Below are positions 45,133 to 55,558 of a stretch of DNA of 64,000 nucleotides, one piece after another. The position numbers were made by a program, and so were the translations under genes. This DNA is from Amazonocrinis nigriterrae CENA67 (GTDB lineage Bacteria; Cyanobacteriota; Cyanobacteriia; Cyanobacteriales; Nostocaceae): NCBI RefSeq assembly GCF_016056305.1, contig NZ_JAECZC010000108.1, positions 124,001 to 188,000 of the forward strand, read 5' to 3'. Numbering within the stretch: the stretch's first letter is position 1; each line of letters starts with the position of its first letter. The notes under the pieces were generated by a model. It worked only from the letters and a program-made list of their open reading frames with translations, did no database searches and had not been told where the DNA came from.

Positions 45133-46779
45133 TTGCTTACAGTGTATAGCAACGATGAACTACAGTTAACTGCTGACGTGCTGGTAGTTGGTGGTGGCCC
45201 TGCCGCTGCATGGGCTGCATGGACAGCTGCATCTCAAGGTGTCAAGGTAATTATTGTTGATAAAGGTTTTTTGGGTACGAGTGGTGCTGCTGCGGCTAGT
45301 GGCAACGGCATCATGGCTCCTTCTCCAGAGAATTGGGACAAAGTTTTATCAGAGCGTTATCGCTTAGGAAACAACCTTGCTAACTTACGTTGGATCGAGC
45401 GTGTAATCGAAAAAACTTGGCTCAGTTTGCCTTTAGTGGAAAATTGGGGCTATCGTTTCCCCAAGGAGAATGGGGAATCTGTGCGCCAGAGTTATTATGG
45501 CCCGGAATATATGCGGGTACTTCGCAAAAATCTCTTGCGTGTTGGTGTGCAGATTCTCGACCAAAGTCCTGCTCTAGAGCTTTTATTGGCTGATGACGGC
45601 TCAGTGGCAGGAGCAAGAGGTGTGCAGAGACAAAATCATCGTACCTATACTATTCGTGCTAGTGCAGTAGTCTTGGCCAATGGTGGTTGTGCATTCTTGA
45701 GTAAAGCATTAGGTTGCAATACCAACACAGGTGATGGACTATTGATGGCAGTGGAAGCCGGCGGTGAACTCTCCAGTATGGAAGCTTCAAATCACTACGC
45801 TATCTCCACCGCTTTTAATGCCACAGTCACACGAGGTGTTCCCTTTGGCTGGGCTAGTTACAGCGATGAAGCAGGTAATGATCTGGGTGGTTATATCAAC
45901 GGTCGTCGCGATCCATCATTCCTTCCCAATGCCCTGATGAAAGGCCCCGTTTATGCTCGTTTGGATCGAGCCACTCCTGAAGTCAAGGCAGTGATTGAGA
46001 AGTCTCATTTCATTGCTTTTCTACCCTATAAAAAAGCTGGCATTGATCCCTATGCAGAACGAGTACCCGTAACACTAGTTTTAGAAGGTACGGTGCGTGG
46101 TACAGGTGGAATTAGGATTGTAAATGATAATTGCGGTACAAAAGTTCCTGGACTCTACGCCGCCGGTGATGCAGCATCGCGGGAGTTTTTAGCTGGTTTA
46201 GCTTCTGGAGGTGGCGGCCCCAATGCCGCCTGGGCAATCTCTACAGGACAATGGGCAGGGGAAGGAGCAGCAGCTTTTGCCAAGAGTTTGGGTTCTCATG
46301 CCCATGAAAGGATTGTGTGTCCTGCCGGAAGCGTGGGATTGCGATCGCAATCCCCCACTTCCGAAACATTCGATAGTGAGGCAATTGTGCGTGGTGTCCA
46401 AGCTGAGATGTTTCCGTTAGAGAAGAATTACTTGCGCTGTGAGCAGAGGCTTTTGAATTCCCTAGCCAAATTAGAAACACTGTGGCAGCAGCTACAAAAA
46501 ACCCCGAAGCAAGATACAGTGCGCGATGTAGAATTTTCTCGTCGAGCCGCTGCTCTAGTGGCTGTAGCACGATGGGCATATTTTAGCGCATTACATCGTA
46601 CTGAAACTCGTAGTGAACATATTCGTATAGACTATCCCCAAACCGATCCCAATCAGCTTTATTATCAAGCCACCGGCGGCTTAGATAGACTTTGGGTAAG
46701 GCGTGATTGGATTACAGATGCGATCGCGAAAGCACCAGTAATAACTACTCAAACCACACCCTCTGTATCAAAGTTGTAG
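45133..46779 (+). CDS. FAD-binding flavoprotein, fumarate reductase/AprA-like
   Basis: 548 aa. Dinucleotide fold VLVVGGGPAAAWAAWTAASQ (~14-33), then GTSGAAAASGNGIM and the C-terminal FAD motif GLYAAGDAASREFLAGLASGGGG. The fold matches the adenylylsulfate-reductase alpha / succinate dehydrogenase flavoprotein family. The start is TTG at 45133, supported by a strong AGGAGG eight bases upstream; GTG at 45142 is the alternative. Thirteen bases after its stop comes a two-cluster ferredoxin gene, so the pair resembles AprA-AprB. True dissimilatory sulfate reduction is not expected here. With the nearby monooxygenase, a role in organosulfur or sulfonate use is an inference. Confidence 0.82.
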   Translation: MLTVYSNDELQLTADVLVVGGGPAAAWAAWTAASQGVKVIIVDKGFLGTSGAAAASGNGIMAPSPENWDKVLSERYRLGNNLANLRWIERVIEKTWLSLPLVENWGYRFPKENGESVRQSYYGPEYMRVLRKNLLRVGVQILDQSPALELLLADDGSVAGARGVQRQNHRTYTIRASAVVLANGGCAFLSKALGCNTNTGDGLLMAVEAGGELSSMEASNHYAISTAFNATVTRGVPFGWASYSDEAGNDLGGYINGRRDPSFLPNALMKGPVYARLDRATPEVKAVIEKSHFIAFLPYKKAGIDPYAERVPVTLVLEGTVRGTGGIRIVNDNCGTKVPGLYAAGDAASREFLAGLASGGGGPNAAWAISTGQWAGEGAAAFAKSLGSHAHERIVCPAGSVGLRSQSPTSETFDSEAIVRGVQAEMFPLEKNYLRCEQRLLNSLAKLETLWQQLQKTPKQDTVRDVEFSRRAAALVAVARWAYFSALHRTETRSEHIRIDYPQTDPNQLYYQATGGLDRLWVRRDWITDAIAKAPVITTQTTPSVSKL

Positions 46780-46792
46780 TAGGAGCAGTATC

Positions 46793-47134
46793 ATGATCGA
46801 GCTTGTCAGCCATCAACTCTGTATTAATTGCAATGTCTGTGTGCAAGTTTGTCCTACCAATGTTTTTGACTCCGTACCCAACCAACCACCCGTGATTGCC
46901 CGACAAGAAGATTGTCAAACTTGTTTTATGTGTGAGGCATATTGCCCTGCGGACGCACTCTATGTTGCACCTGAATCTCATACCAATGTTGCAGTCAATG
47001 AAGAAGATTTAATTGCTAGTGGCATCATGGGTGAATATCGTCGCATCTTGGGTTGGGGATATGGCAGAAAAAACAATAGTGAATTAGATACTGCTCATAA
47101 ACTACGCCAACTGCCGCGTCCTTATCAAAGTTAA
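46793..47134 (+). CDS. Ferredoxin with two [4Fe-4S] motifs, AprB-like
   Basis: 113 aa. Two cysteine motifs, CINCNVCVQVCP (~13-24) and CQTCFMCEAYCP (~43-54), bind two [4Fe-4S] clusters. A C-terminal tail of about 55 residues (EYRRILGWGYGRK) may contact the flavoprotein. ATG at 46793, 13 bases after the flavoprotein gene, so they are co-transcribed. The likely role is electron transfer to or from the FAD of its partner. Confidence 0.88.
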   Translation: MIELVSHQLCINCNVCVQVCPTNVFDSVPNQPPVIARQEDCQTCFMCEAYCPADALYVAPESHTNVAVNEEDLIASGIMGEYRRILGWGYGRKNNSELDTAHKLRQLPRPYQS

Positions 47135-47493
47135 TTGAGGTGTTGCATCGAGGTCGTATTCTCAAACGACACATCAAAGAATTTCATGACGATCGCCTCC
47201 ATGTTCTAATATCTTAGGACTTACGCAACTGGCACAAAGATTTTCTGCAATGGCAGTCAATAGTCCAGAGTCAATAGTCAAAATGCATAATTTTTTGGAC
47301 TATTGAACGCCAGTTCGTTCAAGTCGGGAAACCCGCCCACACGACTGGCTCCTTTTGACCAAGTACTGCCCAGACTAAAAAAATATGACAATGCGCGTAA
47401 GTCCTATATCTATTGCTTATCCATTAACTCACCTCATCCCGCATGAGTTTGCACGGGAGAGCGGCACATTTAGAATCATGATACGGAGGTTTC
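47135..47493. other. Intergenic region mostly filled by a MITE
   Basis: 359 bp between the ferredoxin and monooxygenase genes. The TA-flanked element 47217-47404 takes up half. No other gene. Because the element sits between possible operon members, the monooxygenase may have its own promoter. Confidence 0.6.
47217..47404. mobile_element. MITE-like element, family C copy 1, TA-flanked
   Basis: Ends GGACTTACGC (47217) and its inverse GCGTAAGTCC (47395-47404), each bounded by TA (47215-47216, 47405-47406), the target type of IS630/Tc1-like elements. The 188-bp interior contains TCAATAGTC repeats and an imperfect palindrome (CCAGTTCGTTCAAGTCGGG) but no gene. The second copy is at 48831-48927. 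Confidence 0.75.
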
Positions 47494-48828
47494 ATGAGTA
47501 GCTCGAAGCAATTGAAACTAGGTGCGTTCATGCGCCCCGTTAGTATACATACTGGGGCTTGGCGCTATCCTGGAGCTTTGCCTGATGCTAATTTCAACTT
47601 TCCAGCGCTGAAACAATTCATCCAGAAACTAGAGCAGGGCAAGTTTGATGCATTCTTCATGGCCGACCATTTAGCAGTGCTGAATATGCCGATCAACGCA
47701 CTCAAGCGCAGCCACACCGTTACCTCTTTTGAGCCTTTCACCCTACTTTCTGCCCTCGCCAGCGTCACCGAACACATTGGGCTGGTGGCCACGGCTTCCA
47801 CAACCTATGACGCACCTTTCCACATCGCTCGCCGCTTCGCCTCTCTCGACCATATTAGTGGCGGTCGTGCTGGCTGGAATATTGTCACCACAGCTAATCC
47901 AGACGCAGCACTCAACTTTGGTTTAGAAGAAGAGATGGAGCATGACGAACGCTACAGGCGGGCTAGAGAATTTTATGATGTTGTCACGGGTCTTTGGGAT
48001 TCCTTTGCTGATGATGCGTTTATTCGTGACGTGGAAGCAGGGATTTATTTCGACCCTGCAAAGCTTCACGTTCTGCATCATAAAGGGAAATATCTCTCCG
48101 TGCGGGGGCCATTGAACATTGCTAGACCTGTCCAGGGTTGGCCAGTTATCGTTCAAGCGGGTGCTTCCGAAGCTGGACGACAATTAGCCGCCGAAACCGC
48201 CGAGGCTGTGTTTGCACCGGCTGGAAATCTGGAGGCAGGTAAGGCTTTATTTGCAGACATTAAAGGACGGGCGCAGGCGATCGGACGTGATCCACAAAGC
48301 ATCAAAATTCTTCCGGGAGCTTTGGTGATTGTGGGCGAAACTGTTGTCCAGGCGCGTGCCAAGCGTGAACATTTGGATAGCTTAGTACATTATGACAGTG
48401 GCATCGCCAGCCTCAATAGCGCTCTTGGCTATGATGTTTCTGGCTTCAATCCGGATGACTCCTTGCCAGAAATTCCCCAGACTAACACCGGACGTAGCTC
48501 TCGTGAGCGGGTGGTAGCCCTAGCGCAACGCGAGAAATTGACTATCCGCCAGTTAGCTCAACGTGTTGGTAGTTATGGCGGACTAGCCTTTGTCGGTACA
48601 CCCAAAACCATCGCCGATGAGATGGAGCAATGGCTGCTCTCAGAAGGATCTGACGGCTTCAACATCATGTTCCCTTTTCTGCCTGAAGGGTTGAACGATT
48701 TTGTAGACAAGGTGATCCCAGAACTCCAACAGCGTGGGATCTTCCGCAAAGAGTATGAGGGCAAAACCCTACGCGAAAATCTGGGACTCACCCGCCCCGC
48801 TAACCGCTTCTTCCAGTCTGATCACTGA
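47494..48828 (+). CDS. Flavin-dependent monooxygenase, NtaA/SnaA/DszA type
   Basis: 444 aa, bacterial-luciferase-like TIM barrel. Recognised parts are FDAFFMADHLAVLNM, GLVATASTTYDAPFHIARRFASLDHISGGRAGWNIVT (split here by family consensus), SVRGPLNIARP, QAGASEAGRQLAAETAEAVF and GTPKTIADEMEQWL. Such enzymes use reduced flavin from a separate reductase to cleave C-S or C-N bonds in sulfonates, sulfones or chelators. ATG at 47494 has CGGAGG upstream. Its stop codon is followed after two bases by a family C element. The substrate is unknown. Confidence 0.88.
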   Translation: MSSSKQLKLGAFMRPVSIHTGAWRYPGALPDANFNFPALKQFIQKLEQGKFDAFFMADHLAVLNMPINALKRSHTVTSFEPFTLLSALASVTEHIGLVATASTTYDAPFHIARRFASLDHISGGRAGWNIVTTANPDAALNFGLEEEMEHDERYRRAREFYDVVTGLWDSFADDAFIRDVEAGIYFDPAKLHVLHHKGKYLSVRGPLNIARPVQGWPVIVQAGASEAGRQLAAETAEAVFAPAGNLEAGKALFADIKGRAQAIGRDPQSIKILPGALVIVGETVVQARAKREHLDSLVHYDSGIASLNSALGYDVSGFNPDDSLPEIPQTNTGRSSRERVVALAQREKLTIRQLAQRVGSYGGLAFVGTPKTIADEMEQWLLSEGSDGFNIMFPFLPEGLNDFVDKVIPELQQRGIFRKEYEGKTLRENLGLTRPANRFFQSDH

Positions 48829-48830
48829 TA

Positions 48831-48927
48831 GGACTTACGCAAAAATTGCTCCTGGGCTTAATTTATCGTAGACGCGACCCCCTCACCGCTTCGCGTCTAC
48901 GATTTTTCGTTACCTGTGCGTAAGTTC
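48831..48927. mobile_element. MITE-like element, family C copy 2
   Basis: Begins GGACTTACGC after a TA (48829-48830) and ends with GTGCGTAAGTTC (48916-48927); the right flank is TG rather than TA. The centre is a perfect 13-bp hairpin ATCGTAGACGCGA / TCGCGTCTACGAT. It lies two bases after the monooxygenase stop codon and may now serve as its terminator. Confidence 0.65.
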
Positions 48928-49498
48928 TGAGAGTGTTTCGCTTGCAATTGATTTCTAATCAATCTGACACGATATATAGCAGGGGACTGGGTACTGGTGA
49001 CTGGGTACTGGGTGAAAAATCTTTTTGTGTCTAAGTTTTATCATCTGTTGATGTCCTAACAACCAAGGCTTATGCTATAACTGCTGGCTTCATAACCCGC
49101 CTTGAACTTCAGTTCCTTGTGGGATATCAGTTTTGCGTTAAGTTGACACCAATGAATGGGCAAAAACAATCCCAGCAATATAGGCTGTTTCAATGCTTGG
49201 GAAAAGGGGCTGAAAGTGAAATCAGTCAAAGTCGGCGAATCAGGGTCGAGGATGCATAAAAAATAGAGACACAACCTATAGGAAAAGTGAAAGCGTTACA
49301 TGACCCCTACACAAACTTTATGACACAAGCTGAGTTTGGAATGGATTTTTATAGTATATATACTATAAATTAGCGATCGCGTTATCATCAAGGATGTAAA
49401 AAATCTACCCAAATTACCCAAGTTTTTGCTGGTCTATTCGGCGAAAAAGTACAAGTTTTAATGGCGAAATGTTTATCTTATAAATATCAATTCAAATA
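48928..49498. other. Gene-free interval before the caspase gene
   Basis: 571 bp. It holds a short GGGTACTGG-type repeat (48980-49015) and a stretch 49065-49270 that can be read in pieces of frame on both strands, but no homologue was recognised. 49340-49400 is AT-rich with one HIP1-like site (49374) and probably carries the promoter of the next gene. Confidence 0.5.
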
Positions 49499-52400
49499 AT
49501 GTCACCAATTGGTATTCCCGGTCGCTCAACTTCAGTTCAACAAACTGCAACTCCTAAGCTGTGGCTCATATTGGTGGGAGTCAGTAAATACCAAGATGAC
49601 GGACTACCCAGCCTTAATTATTCAACAGTAGATTGTCAGAGATTAGCAGAAGCATTGGTAGATGCAGCCGCACAATTTACCCAAACGGAAGTTAAAATTT
49701 ACCATGATTTTGCACCCCACTCACCATCTTTAGAAAATATCCGTGTCAATCTCCAACAAATTACAGAAGCGGCCCAACCTATTGATACTATTTTATTTTA
49801 TTTTTCTGGACATGGAATTCTAGAACTAAATACACAGCAAGTATTTTTGTGTTTGGCAGATACTCAAAAATCTGATCTAAAAAATACAGCTTTAGCTTTA
49901 CAAGAACTTTTGCAATTATTGGGTAATAGTGGGGCACAAAATCAGCTTGTTTGGTTAGATGCTTGTCATAGTGGCGGAATGACGCTCAGGGGTAAAACAA
50001 TAGAACCATTGCTGAATTCTACACCAAAAATGGTTGAGTTATTACAACAATGTGCTGCTAAAACCAAAGGTTTTTATGCTTTGCTTTCCTGCGACAATAA
50101 TCAGCAATCATGGGAATTTTCTGATTTGGGACATGGAGTATTTACTTATTATTTAATTAAAGGACTGCAAGGAGAAGCAGCAGATAACCAAGGCTTGATT
50201 TCTGTAGATAATTTGTATAGATATGTATATTATAAAACTCTGCAATATATAGATAAAATTAATCAACAGCTACGGCTAATTAACCAACAAAAAAAAAGCA
50301 AAGGAGAAACTCAAATCTTTCGAGAATATCCTTTGCAAACTCCTAAAAGAATTGTTGAGGGAGTTGGAGAACTAATTGTAGGTAAAAAATTAACCAAGGC
50401 AACTCCTGGGGTGCATGACAGGATAGGAATAGTAGTAGAGGGATTTTCAGTTAGCAAAACAACACTAGATATTAGTAAATTTTTAGGTAGTGCTGGGGGT
50501 TTTGCACTGGAGTATTTGCCAGCAACAAAAGTATCCGCTGATCATATCAAAGAAGCGATCGCTCATCATTTACAACAACCAGCATCAGAAGTTATTCTGC
50601 TTTATCTACGGGGACGAATTGAAGAAACTGACGCAGGGGAATGGTTATTACTGGGAGACAATATCCGCATCAAGCGTTCTTGGTTGAAACAACAGCTACG
50701 CCTATGTACAGTTCAACAAATTGTCATCCTCGATTGTCCTGTCGTTAATACATCTTTGCAAAATTGGGTAGAAGATTTGCAAATTGACTCCCACCAAGGA
50801 CAATGTTTAATCGCTTACACTTCAGGCGCTGATGCACCAGAACGCTTTGCTCAGAAATTTCTCGATACTTTGATGGCGGCTTCCCAAGCAGATGGACTCT
50901 CAGCAGCCGGAGCAATCGCTCAACTACAATTGTCCTTAGCAGATAGCGGTGTTCCTCTATACATCTGGCTATCAGGCACACAAGGTATTATAGAAATTCT
51001 CCGAGCCAAAACTTATGGAAACACACAAGAATCAACCACAGGATTGGATTTGGGAGTATGCCCTTACATGGGGCTAAGTGCTTTTTCTGAAGAAGATAGT
51101 CAATATTTTTACGGCAGAGAAGCTTTAACTCAGCAGTTAATTCACCAACTACGCGATCGCTCTTTTCTAGCCGTCATTGGTGCTTCTGGAAGCGGTAAAT
51201 CTTCAATTGTGCAAGCTGGTGTAATTCCCCAACTGCGATGGGGTAAACAAATACCTGGTAGCGAACAATGGTGGATTAAAAGCATTCGTCCAGGAGCAAA
51301 TCCTCTAGAAGCTTTAGCACGGCGGCTTGGGGGAGGAGTAGGAGACCAGGGGGAAAACTTTTCATCTCCCCATCTTTTATTAGAAGGAATATTTCACCAA
51401 GGAATAGAAGCATTTGTTTACTGGATACGCAACCAACCCCACCCAGTTATGGTACTAGTGGTAGATCAGTTTGAAGAACTCTTCACCCTAGCTCCAACCC
51501 CAGACAGAGAGCTATTTTTAGAATTATTGCTGGGAGCAGTACAATATGCTGGCGATCGCTTCAAATTAATTATCACTTTACGCACAGATTTTATGGCCTC
51601 CTGTTTAGAAGTCCCAGCACTGGCTCAGGCTTTGCAGGATTTAAGCGTATTAGTTCCACCGAAGCTGAGTTTAGATGATTATCGGCGGGTGATTATTAAC
51701 CCAGCTCAACAAGTCGGGTTAAAAATAGAACCAGAACTGGTGGAAGTATTGTTGCGAGAGCTAAATTACTCACCAGGAGATTTACCGTTACTAGAATTTG
51801 TTTTAGAGCAATTATGGCAACATCGAGTTGCTGGTGAATTGACTTTACAGACCTATCAAGAGCAACTAGGCGGAATTAAAGGAGCATTAGAGCGATCATC
51901 TCAGGCTGTTTACGAAAGTTTAGATCCCCAAATGCGGGAGTGTGCTAAGTGGATTTTTTTATCTTTGACGCAACTAGGTGAGGGTACAGAAGATACTCGC
52001 AGGCGAGTATATAAATCAGAGTTGATAGTCAAAAAATATCCAGCCGCCTTGGTAGAAAAAACCCTCAACGCTTTAACTACTGCCAAGTTAGTAGTGATGA
52101 ATTTAGAAGAAGATACAAATATTTTTCCCAATAGTAAAGGAGACAACACAAACAGTACCCCACCAGAACAACCCAAAACTTCTCCTGTATCTTCCTTGTC
52201 CGCTTCCCCTATAACAGTAGAAGTTGCCCATGAAATCCTCATTCGCCATTGGTCAACTTTACGCTGGTGGTTAGAAGAAAACCGCGATCGCTTGCGAAAA
52301 CAAAGGCAAATTGAGCAGGCTTCCCAACTATGGTTGCAACGTCATCAACAAGCTGATTTCTTGTTGCAAGGAGTGCGACTAGCCGAAGCAGAAGATATCT

Positions 52401-54673
52401 ATATTAAATACACTGATGAACTTTCTGCTGATGTCCAACACTTTATTGAAGCTTGCTTAGCACAAAGAAAACAACAGCAACTACAAGAGAAAAGAAGACT
52501 CAAGCAAGCCCAAACGGCTGTCGTTGCACTCAGTGTTTTGGGATTAGCATCTGTCTGTTTCGGTGGCTTAGCCTATTGGAAATCCCAAGCAGCCCAACTG
52601 CGAGAAATTGAAGCTTTAAATGCCTCATCTCAAGCTAATCTTTTATTACATCAGCAACTAGAAGCACTGATGGTTAGTGTCAAAGCAGGTAAACAGCTAA
52701 AAAATACTCTTGGCGCACCAGCCCAAGTGCAAACTCAGACTCTGAGTATCCTGCAACAAGTAATTTCTGGAACTCAAGAGCGTAACCGCTTGGAAGGACA
52801 TAGCGCTGAAGTATTGAGCGTGAGTTTCAGTCCTGACGGCAAAACAATTGTATCAGCCAGTAACGACAAAACAGCCATAGTTTGGGGACGGGATGGCACA
52901 AAGCTGCGAACATTAATCGGGCATACTGATACAGTGCGGAGTGTCAGTTTCAGTCCTGATGGCCAGATGATTGCGACTGCTAGTTTTGACCATAGTGTCA
53001 AGCTGTGGAGAACTAGCGACGGCGCTTTAATGAGAACGCTCAACGGTCATACTGCGGAAGTTCTGAGCTTATCTTGGTCTAGCAATAGTCAAATCATCGC
53101 TACTGGTAGCGCTGATGGCACTGCTAAAATCTGGAAGGTTAGCGACGGACAGCTGCTGAGAACTTTTAGCCCTCATAGCGATTTTGTCAATAGTGTCAGT
53201 TTTAGCCCTGATAGTAAAATACTAGCGATCGCTAGTGCAGACAAAACTGTTAAACTTTGGAGTGTTAGCGATGGACTGTTGCGGCAAACACTCCTTGGGC
53301 ATAGTGCCCCAGTCTCTAGTATTGCTTTTAGCCCCGATGGTCAAACTCTAGCTTCAGCCAGTGAAGATAAAACTGTGAGACTGTGGCGTCAAGATGGTAG
53401 TTTATTAAGAATAATTGCCGCCCACAGTGCAGAGGTTCTCAGCGTCAACTTTAGTCATGATGGTCAAACCCTAGCTTCCACTGGCGCTGATAGCAGCATC
53501 AAACTCTGGAACCTGAAAGACGGCTCTTTACGCCAAACTTTACTAGGACATAGCATTGCAGTCTACAGCGCCAGTTTTAGCCCCGATAACCAAACTTTAG
53601 TTTCGGCTGGTGCTGATAAAACTGTTAGACTTTGGCAGCTATATGATCCTTTATTCAAAACTCTAACTGGACATCAAGGTAAACTCTATAATGTGAGTTT
53701 TAGCCCTGATGGGCAAACTCTAGCCACCGCCAGTCAAGATACTACTATCAAACTTTGGCGGCGTGACGGGACTTTGCGCCAAACTCTGGAAGGTTACAGT
53801 ACTTCAATTTATGGACATAGTGCTGATGTCTATGGCTTAGCCTTCAGTCCCGACGGCGAGACCTTGGCTTCAGCTAGTCAAGACCATTACATTAAACTTT
53901 GGCGGACTCGTGACGGCTATATGATTAAAACCCTCAAAGGGCATGGCCGCGAAGTCAATAGTCTCAGTTTTAGTCCTAACAGTCAAATTCTGGCGAGCGC
54001 CAGTGCTGATATGACTGTTAAACTTTGGAATGTGCAAACAAAAGCTTTAATTAAAACTTTCCTAGGACATACGGCTGAAGTTTTGAGCGTGAGTTTCAGT
54101 CCTGATGGTCAACTTCTGGCCTCAGCCAGTAGAGATCATACGGTGAAACTTTGGAGAGTTCAGGACGGCAAGTTGCTGTACACTTTGCCAGGACACACCA
54201 ATGCTGTCAATGCCATTAGTTTTAGCCCTGATGGTGAAGTACTGGCCTCGGCTAGTTCTGACAAAACTATCAAGCTTTGGCAAGTTAGTAATGGGGCTTT
54301 ACAACAAACTCTGACAGGAAATACTGATGGCGTGTTGAGCGTCAGCTTTAATCATGATGGCAAGCTGATAGCCTCAGCTAGTGGTGATGGAACCATCAAA
54401 CTGTGGAATCGTAATGGTAGAGAACTCAAAACTTTTTTGGGGCATACTGATGCAGTATTGAGCGTCAGTTTTAGCCCCGATAGTAAATTTTTGGCTTCTG
54501 CCAGTTTTGATGGTAAAGCTAAACTTTGGCGTCTTCTTAGCACAGAACTGCAAACCCAAGATTTAGATCATCTTCTGATTCGCAGTTGTGAATTGTTAGA
54601 TGATTACCTCAAAACTAACCCTAAGATTAGTGATCAAGAACGGGGTTTTCTATGTTCAGATTTACGGGGCTAG
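49499..54673 (+). CDS. Orthocaspase - STAND NTPase - 14 WD40 repeat protein
   Basis: 1724 aa. Caspase-like (C14) protease ~20-270 has the catalytic dyad in YFSGHG (His105) and LDACHSGG (Cys156). A STAND-type NTPase begins near 535 ([16 protein letters not shown]), with P-loop [10 protein letters not shown] at ~560-569 and Walker-B-like [12 protein letters not shown] helical linker and one possible transmembrane helix follow (~1006-1028, [20 protein letters not shown]). Fourteen WD40 repeats occupy ~1098-1680 (each like [23 protein letters not shown]), enough for two seven-bladed propellers. ATG at 49499. Such proteins resemble apoptosome-like switches: repeats sense, the NTPase oligomerises, the protease acts. 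Target and trigger are unknown. Confidence 0.93.
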   Translation: MSPIGIPGRSTSVQQTATPKLWLILVGVSKYQDDGLPSLNYSTVDCQRLAEALVDAAAQFTQTEVKIYHDFAPHSPSLENIRVNLQQITEAAQPIDTILFYFSGHGILELNTQQVFLCLADTQKSDLKNTALALQELLQLLGNSGAQNQLVWLDACHSGGMTLRGKTIEPLLNSTPKMVELLQQCAAKTKGFYALLSCDNNQQSWEFSDLGHGVFTYYLIKGLQGEAADNQGLISVDNLYRYVYYKTLQYIDKINQQLRLINQQKKSKGETQIFREYPLQTPKRIVEGVGELIVGKKLTKATPGVHDRIGIVVEGFSVSKTTLDISKFLGSAGGFALEYLPATKVSADHIKEAIAHHLQQPASEVILLYLRGRIEETDAGEWLLLGDNIRIKRSWLKQQLRLCTVQQIVILDCPVVNTSLQNWVEDLQIDSHQGQCLIAYTSGADAPERFAQKFLDTLMAASQADGLSAAGAIAQLQLSLADSGVPLYIWLSGTQGIIEILRAKTYGNTQESTTGLDLGVCPYMGLSAFSEEDSQYFYGREALTQQLIHQLRDRSFLAVIGASGSGKSSIVQAGVIPQLRWGKQIPGSEQWWIKSIRPGANPLEALARRLGGGVGDQGENFSSPHLLLEGIFHQGIEAFVYWIRNQPHPVMVLVVDQFEELFTLAPTPDRELFLELLLGAVQYAGDRFKLIITLRTDFMASCLEVPALAQALQDLSVLVPPKLSLDDYRRVIINPAQQVGLKIEPELVEVLLRELNYSPGDLPLLEFVLEQLWQHRVAGELTLQTYQEQLGGIKGALERSSQAVYESLDPQMRECAKWIFLSLTQLGEGTEDTRRRVYKSELIVKKYPAALVEKTLNALTTAKLVVMNLEEDTNIFPNSKGDNTNSTPPEQPKTSPVSSLSASPITVEVAHEILIRHWSTLRWWLEENRDRLRKQRQIEQASQLWLQRHQQADFLLQGVRLAEAEDIYIKYTDELSADVQHFIEACLAQRKQQQLQEKRRLKQAQTAVVALSVLGLASVCFGGLAYWKSQAAQLREIEALNASSQANLLLHQQLEALMVSVKAGKQLKNTLGAPAQVQTQTLSILQQVISGTQERNRLEGHSAEVLSVSFSPDGKTIVSASNDKTAIVWGRDGTKLRTLIGHTDTVRSVSFSPDGQMIATASFDHSVKLWRTSDGALMRTLNGHTAEVLSLSWSSNSQIIATGSADGTAKIWKVSDGQLLRTFSPHSDFVNSVSFSPDSKILAIASADKTVKLWSVSDGLLRQTLLGHSAPVSSIAFSPDGQTLASASEDKTVRLWRQDGSLLRIIAAHSAEVLSVNFSHDGQTLASTGADSSIKLWNLKDGSLRQTLLGHSIAVYSASFSPDNQTLVSAGADKTVRLWQLYDPLFKTLTGHQGKLYNVSFSPDGQTLATASQDTTIKLWRRDGTLRQTLEGYSTSIYGHSADVYGLAFSPDGETLASASQDHYIKLWRTRDGYMIKTLKGHGREVNSLSFSPNSQILASASADMTVKLWNVQTKALIKTFLGHTAEVLSVSFSPDGQLLASASRDHTVKLWRVQDGKLLYTLPGHTNAVNAISFSPDGEVLASASSDKTIKLWQVSNGALQQTLTGNTDGVLSVSFNHDGKLIASASGDGTIKLWNRNGRELKTFLGHTDAVLSVSFSPDSKFLASASFDGKAKLWRLLSTELQTQDLDHLLIRSCELLDDYLKTNPKISDQERGFLCSDLRG

Positions 54674-54968
54674 AATTGACAGTATTTTGTAAGCCTGTAC
54701 CGAGTTGCAACAAGGGATCTCTGCGAGGAGGATTGGGCCCTGGGCCTTTTCCTGGCTTAATACCGGTTGGGCCAGGTGATTCATTAGCGCCACCAAGATG
54801 AATGAGTTGATTATTAGTCACAGGAGCTGCAAATTCTGGTTTTGCAACAACTGATTGTAAATTCCCAACTTTAGATATAGGAGATTCTGTTGTATTTGCC
54901 AAACTCGGTAATGCACTGAATAATATTGTTGCCAAGGGGATCACTACACTCAAAACTTGCTTTTGCAT
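54627..54968 (-). CDS. Small secreted protein, unrecognised
   Basis: 113 aa with a clear Sec signal peptide ([22 protein letters not shown], cleavage likely before NTT) and a low-complexity mature part rich in Pro, Gly and Asn ([18 protein letters not shown]). ATG at 54968 has AGGAAAAGG upstream. Its last 47 bases overlap the 3' end of the caspase-WD40 gene on the opposite strand. No family recognised. Confidence 0.7.
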   Translation of the reverse strand: MQKQVLSVVIPLATILFSALPSLANTTESPISKVGNLQSVVAKPEFAAPVTNNQLIHLGGANESPGPTGIKPGKGPGPNPPRRDPLLQLGTGLQNTVNSSPVNLNIENPVLDH

Positions 54969-55558
54969 ATCAAACCTTTTCCTCTTTAATATGTACTTAA
55001 AGCTGAACTACTAGTCAGCCTGTCCCTTTGCAGATACTTAGCTACAAGCGCAGGTAATGGCATTCCAGATTATCGGTTTAAAACCCTTCAGTGACTTAAT
55101 AGATTCAGTTCAGTTTTTTTATGCAGTTTTCTGAGTAACGAACTTTAACTTAGAGATAGTAAAGCAGTCGAAGCATAGTTTAGGACAGTGCTGATTGCTC
55201 GAAGCCTTGAAATAACTTGCTTTCTACTCAGTACTCAGCACTCAGCACTTTGCCATAGTTCCTCAGCTACAGCAATAGAGTAGTAGCCTGCCAAAAAGAT
55301 TTTGACAGGCACAGGGAAAGGGTAAGGGGAAAAGGGGCGGATGTTTTTAATTTCTTTCCCTTTCCCCTTTTCCCTTTAAGCGGTCTTCAAGAGTCAAAAT
55401 TTGCGTGGTGAACTAGTAGCACAGGTGTCGTAGTTCCATATTTTTGATACTTTATAAGTTTTAAACTTAAATAAATATATATTGGACATCTCAAAGAAGT
55501 CTATCTATGATACTCGTACAGAGATTTGCTTGAGACCAGAGCAATGGGTGAAAAAACA
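54969..55558. other. Divergent intergenic region with a MITE
   Basis: 590 bp. A short CTCAGTA/CTCAGCA heptamer tract lies at 55226-55248 and the family B element at 55284-55415. 55440-55495 is AT-rich and probably contains the ilvD promoter. No gene seen. Confidence 0.6.
55284..55415. mobile_element. MITE-like element, family B copy 2, 4-bp duplication
   Basis: The left end TAGCCTGCCAAAAAG..TTTTGAC and the inverted right end TAGTTCACCACGC..TTTTGAC match at 15 of 23 positions, including the outer TAG, CCA and inner TTTTGAC. Flanked by GTAG (55280-55283 and 55416-55419). The interior is AAGGGGAAAAGGGG followed by a CCCCTTTTCCC arm, as in 42973-43093. No gene inside. Confidence 0.65.

Noticed and set aside
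49056-49274. 72-codon minus-strand frame before the caspase gene
   Set aside because: No recognisable motif, no ribosome site, and the opposite strand gives similar broken frames; perhaps an old IS relic but not supportable.
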